Below, one piece after another: positions 60,313 through 64,000 of a stretch of 64,000 nucleotides of DNA; position 1 is the first letter of the stretch; every line of letters starts with the position of its first letter. This DNA comes from Antilocapra americana (lineage: Eukaryota; Chordata; Mammalia; Artiodactyla; Antilocapridae). The stretch is from NCBI GenBank assembly GCA_007570785.1, contig ML664152.1, forward strand, positions 924,640-988,639. The letters are read 5' to 3'. The notes under the pieces are model-generated. The model saw only the letters and a list, made by a program, of their open reading frames with translations, was not told where the DNA came from and did not search any database. The position numbers and the translations under genes were made by a program.

Positions 60313-62089
60313 TTCCATTTACATTAACTGCAGTGCTGCTTTGTGATCTGGCCCAACCCCATTGTGTGCTCAGGGTAGGGGCTGGCCTCCAGGTCCTGTT
60401 CAGTGAGCAGAATCCCATGAGCCCTGCTTCTTTGCAGATGTACCCCACACCAGGGTCCCCCGGCTCTGCACAAATGTTTGAAAGTCACGGGAGGGGCCAA
60501 TTCAGAGGAACGTGGAGTGGGGTTTAAAATAAAAGAATCAAGCTTTTTGGGTTTTTCTTAAAATAATCATGAGGCCAAGTTTTCCAGGTATCATAAGGCG
60601 AAATTCATGGCAGCAAACACGGTCTCCCTCCACTCTGTACCTGGAGACCCTGTCCTACAGATGAGAAAATGGCGATGGAGAGGAGGGCAGGCTCAGCCCA
60701 CACCCACTGCTGAGGCCTGGGAAGACCCCGGGGTCCTGCTCCTCCTTCCAGGCACTGGCCCATTCCAGGGAGCTAGGCTGACCTGAAGGACCTTAGGCGG
60801 GTCCACTGCACAACAGAGCCACCTGTGCCGGCTGGCGATGCAGACTCCACTGGGTGTGGATGTGCCCTGCCTGACCAGGTGACCCAGTGGCTGGAGCCTG
60901 GTCTCCTATATGTTGCCTTGCCTGTGGTTCCACCTCGGACTGGCCTGACAACTGCTCCCTGCCTGCTGCAGTCTTCACAGCCTTGCCCCCAGGTCACTTT
61001 CATCAGCCCAGGGTGGCAGCTTTGCAGTGGCCAGAGTATTTCAGATGTCCACTGAGACCCACGTCTGGCTGAATGGACACATCTCTGCCCCTTGCATCTA
61101 GCCCCTCCAGTCACCTATGCCCCAGGGGCCCAGACCCTCTCCCCACCCCACCTCCTGCCGCCAAGCGACAGGAGGAGGCAGACCACTCCCCTCCCTCCTG
61201 GGAGCCCCAAATACCCACCAGGCGTCCTGGCCTTGGTGAGGCAGACAGAGGCAGGCAGGGAATAAACCCTGCTGTAAGAGGGCCTCCAGGCCAGAGCTCC
61301 TTTCCTGGAAGCTAAACTCAGAGAAATTTGTGCACCTCAAGCCTCCTCCTTCTTGGGTGTCAATATGCAAGTGAAGAGCCTTTCCTTGGGGACAGCTGGG
61401 TGGCCTAGGGGTGTGGGAACTGTCAGCTTCCCCTCTAGGTGCAGGGGAGGATGTCTGGGGGCCCTGGGCAGGATGGCAAGCACACAGGGGTGGCATCCTG
61501 TTGGTTTTGATCGTCCTTACTGGTATCAGCACGTATTCCCAGCGGCAGACCTCCCCCCCAACCCCAGTGGGTGCTGGGCCCTGTCCCGGGCTCTGCTGGG
61601 GAGGATCCGGGGCGGGTGCGGGGGCGGCCCATCAGGGGAGCCGCCCAGCATAGTCAGCACCACTCGCTCCCCGCCCTCCCCCGCCCCCCGCGCCCCCGCT
61701 CCCCTCACCGCGCTCCCCTCAGTCTCCCTCAGCAAACTCTCGGGTCGTCGCGGGCAGATGCCCAGTGGGCACCTCCAGCCTCAGAGGAATGCGGCAGGCT
61801 GGGCTCCTGCTGACTCCTGGGTAGGTGAGGTGTGACTATGACTCCCCTTCCCCTGCTCTCCTTCGGAATGTTAGGGACCCCTCCTCCCCTGAGGCCCACT
61901 AAAGGGAAGCTGGCCCCTCGGAGCTCATTTTGGGGAGGAGGGACAACCGCTACCTCTCAGCTGAGCCGAGGAGGGGGGCCCAGCACCCCTGGACAGCCCG
62001 TGCCCAGTTTCGTGTTGGGGAGGTCATCCCATAGGAGTGAGTTGGGCTCCTCAATCTCTGGAGATGTCCCCAGGCACTAGACACAGGAC
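60313..62089 (-). other. COL6A2: COL6A2 intron 1, unique part
   Basis: About 1.8 kb of GC-moderate to GC-rich DNA without recognised repeats or coding exons. The 61600-61740 stretch is CpG-rich on both strands and could hold a regulatory element or alternative first exon, but nothing in the sequence decides it. Confidence 0.45.
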
Positions 62090-62640
62090 CGAACCTCCCA
62101 GGAACCGCCAGGGGTCTGGCTGCCGATGGGGGACCGGGAGCGGATGGCAGGCGCCCGGAGCCCCAGCACGGCGCCCCGAACGGGGACCCGGCTCTGCCCA
62201 GGAGAGACGGGAGCAGCCGGACGGGTCCCCGCGCGAGGCGCCCCAGGAGCGGACCCGGGGGCTCCAAGCGAAGCCGGCGGTGCAAGTGGGAGCACCGAGG
62301 CGGGGGCGGACCCCCGGGCAAGAACCAACTCCCCGCGTCCCCGCGCCGCGCGGCACTGAGCTGCCTGGGGCCTTACCTGACCGCGCTTCGCGCGCCCTCG
62401 TCGGACTCCTCCCGGGCGAAGAGGCTCCGGGTCCTGACCGCGCGAGACGGCGCCGAGTGGGCAGAGGGCGGGGCGGCGGGAAGGGCCGCCACCAGACCCG
62501 CCCCCGCCCGCCCCGCCCCGCCCCGCGCCCCTGCTCCGCGGCCCGACTGCGGCCACCGGGCGGCGCTGCGGCCACGCGGATGGCTGCAGGGCGGGGCCGG
62601 GCGGCGCCTCGACGGGGCAGGGGTGCGGGTGTGGGGAGAG
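62090..62640. promoter_or_regulatory. COL6A2: CpG island / COL6A2 promoter region
   Basis: Very GC- and CpG-rich block. On the minus strand, upstream of the putative exon 1, a cluster of GC boxes (CCGCCCCGCCCCGCCCCGCG on + at about 62508-62530) could bind Sp1. No TATA box is evident, as usual for collagen VI genes. Long open frames on both strands here reflect lack of AT-rich stop codons. Confidence 0.75.
62377..62475 (-). other. COL6A2: Putative noncoding COL6A2 exon 1
   Basis: Minus strand reads GCGAAGCGCGGTCAG/GTAAGG, a strong donor at 62376-62371 in the CpG island, the right place for the noncoding first exon before a ~14.8-kb intron (human has an intron of about 13 kb). The transcription start near 62475 is a guess. 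Confidence 0.6.
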
Positions 62641-63505
62641 AAGGGACCCCGGGGGCAGGGGTGCGGAAGAGAGGCCCCTCTGCGGTCCCTGCGAAGTCAG
62701 GACCCCTCCCTGTTCTTGGGATGCTGCTCTGACTGGACACCTGCCCACCTCCCTGCTTGCTGCCCACTCCCCCATTTCCTGGCGACCTGGAGTGTCTACT
62801 ACCCGGCCTGGGCGCCTTACTCACCACTCACTCGGCCCTGGGAGGCTGCAGAGTCCTCCCGCCAGGCGTCCCCTTGCTAAGTTCCCTTTGTTCAGAACCG
62901 GCGGGCTGGGGTCTTGTTACTGCTCAGGGACACGCAGCTCTGTGACCATGGATCGCAGCGTGTGTCTTGCGTTGGGGTCCCTGCCACCCAGAGGTGAAGA
63001 GCCCGCCTGGAGGGGCAAGGGTGGCCAGGATAGCGGGTGCCTCAGGCTCTCTGGGTGGAGAGGAGGGCCTAGGGGACTGGCAGAGCGCTACCCTGTGAGA
63101 ATCCCAGAGCTGCTCTTGGGGCTGGGCCCTGGGGTCTCTGTGATGTCCCTGCCTGAACAGCGTGAGAAGGGGTCCAAGGTAGGGCTGTGGTGGGGGTTGC
63201 CACTCCCCAGGACCAGTGCTCTTCCTGGAGGAGGGGTGCAGATGGGACTGGGCGAGGTCCCTGGTTCGGGGACAGGGAGCCTCACCAGCACCCTCAAAGC
63301 GGGCCAGACAGCGGAAGGTGTCTGCTTGGCCATTGCTGGTCTGTGAGTGTTGGGCCCTGGCTGAGTGACGCTGAGACGCTGAACCTGGATGGGGACATGC
63401 AGGCCTGGTCAGAAGGAAAGAGGCCACGTGTCAGAGGAGTGGCAAGGGAGCCTGTCAGTGCTGACTGTAGTCTTGGGCTGGATTTGGGAGTCCTTGACCC
63501 AGAAG
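62641..63505. other. Upstream flank of COL6A2
   Basis: GC-rich, apparently unique DNA with overlapping open frames on both strands but no recognisable gene. It may hold distal COL6A2 control elements. Confidence 0.4.
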
Positions 63506-63705
63506 GGCTTCCCAGGTGACACTAGTGGTAAAAGAACTTGCTTGCTAATGCAGGCGATGCAGGAGACACGGGTCGATCCCTGGGTCGGGAGAAGGAAATG
63601 GAAACCCATTCCAGTATTCTTGCCTGGAGAATTCCTTGTGGAGCCTGGTGGGCCACAGTCCATAGAGTCACAAAGAGTTGGACACAACTGAAGCAACTTA
63701 GCACA
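63506..63705 (+). mobile_element. Bov-tA-type SINE
   Basis: GGCTTCCCAGGTGACACTAG, CATTCCAGTATTCTTGCCTG, GAGTTGGACACAACTGAAGC and a short AC-rich tail. Full length apart from a small internal deletion. Confidence 0.92.
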
Positions 63706-64000
63706 CGTACACTACCTAGAAGCCAGGACAGAAGATTAGAGAAGCAGGAAAGCTGGACTTGGAGGTACTATCGTGGAAAGCAGGATTTAATCTCCCAGCA
63801 GTCTTCAGGTCACAGGACAGACTCAATTCTGGACTGACTCACAGAGGCCTGGAGAAAGCGCTGGCCCATGGTGAGCAGATTGAAGTGCTGAAGCCATCCT
63901 GGTAGAAGATGGAGGGAGGAACAGACAGGCCCCAGGCTGTGCCGGATGCAACACCCTTGTCATGGGTTAGTGAGGCCGTTGGTCAGTGATCGTGTTCTTT
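63706..64000. other. Unassigned sequence at window end
   Basis: About 295 bases in which I recognise no gene or repeat. Confidence 0.4.

Noticed and set aside
62037..62827. Overlapping 231-, 232- and 258-codon frames on both strands
   Set aside because: All lie in a CpG island where stop codons are rare. They overlap each other on both strands and have no domain.

Overview
The window is mammalian nuclear DNA from a ruminant, most likely a bovid. The signs are many Bov-tA-type tRNA-derived SINEs, three BovB (RTE) LINE copies plus a loose BovB tail, bovine-type L1 3' ends, and multi-exon genes with GT-AG introns. The gene order SPATC1L > FTCD > < COL6A2 matches human 21q22.3 read in the opposite direction; in cattle this block is expected on chromosome 1. 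The species cannot be fixed from the sequence alone.

Layout. From 1 to 3.4 kb lie old repeats and a SPATC1L intron. From 3.37 to 4.45 kb are the last two coding exons of SPATC1L (+ strand) with a polyadenylation signal; its earlier exons lie upstream of the window. From 6.8 to 19.5 kb is FTCD (+ strand), with a putative TATA/HNF1-like liver promoter and 12 coding exons that give exactly 481 codons. The last ~60 residues of FTCD are not found anywhere downstream, and a 10-N assembly gap sits 675 bases after exon 12. From 20.2 to 30.4 kb is intergenic DNA holding a bovine-type L1 inside an LTR-like sequence, and a BovB LINE inserted into a degenerate minisatellite. From 30.4 to 62.5 kb is COL6A2 (- strand), tail-to-tail with FTCD.

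All COL6A2 coding exons 2-28 can be placed: signal peptide, N1 VWA domain, collagen helix of 19 exons with many 63-bp units, C1 VWA domain and C2 VWA domain. The joined exons are in frame with 1018 codons plus stop. An alternative last coding exon (2C2a' type) lies between exons 27 and 28. A probable noncoding exon 1 lies in a CpG island at about 62.4 kb, after a ~14.8-kb first intron full of nested transposons, a retrocopy with target-site duplications and a CA-rich minisatellite.

Functions. The three genes are neighbours but not one pathway. SPATC1L is a speriolin-like protein. FTCD is the bifunctional folate enzyme of liver histidine breakdown. COL6A2 is the alpha-2 chain of microfibrillar collagen VI. 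I see no undescribed system. The best leads are the missing FTCD 3' end next to the gap, two GC-AG introns in COL6A2, and several well-preserved retrotransposition events (twin-primed L1, retrocopy, nested LINEs).
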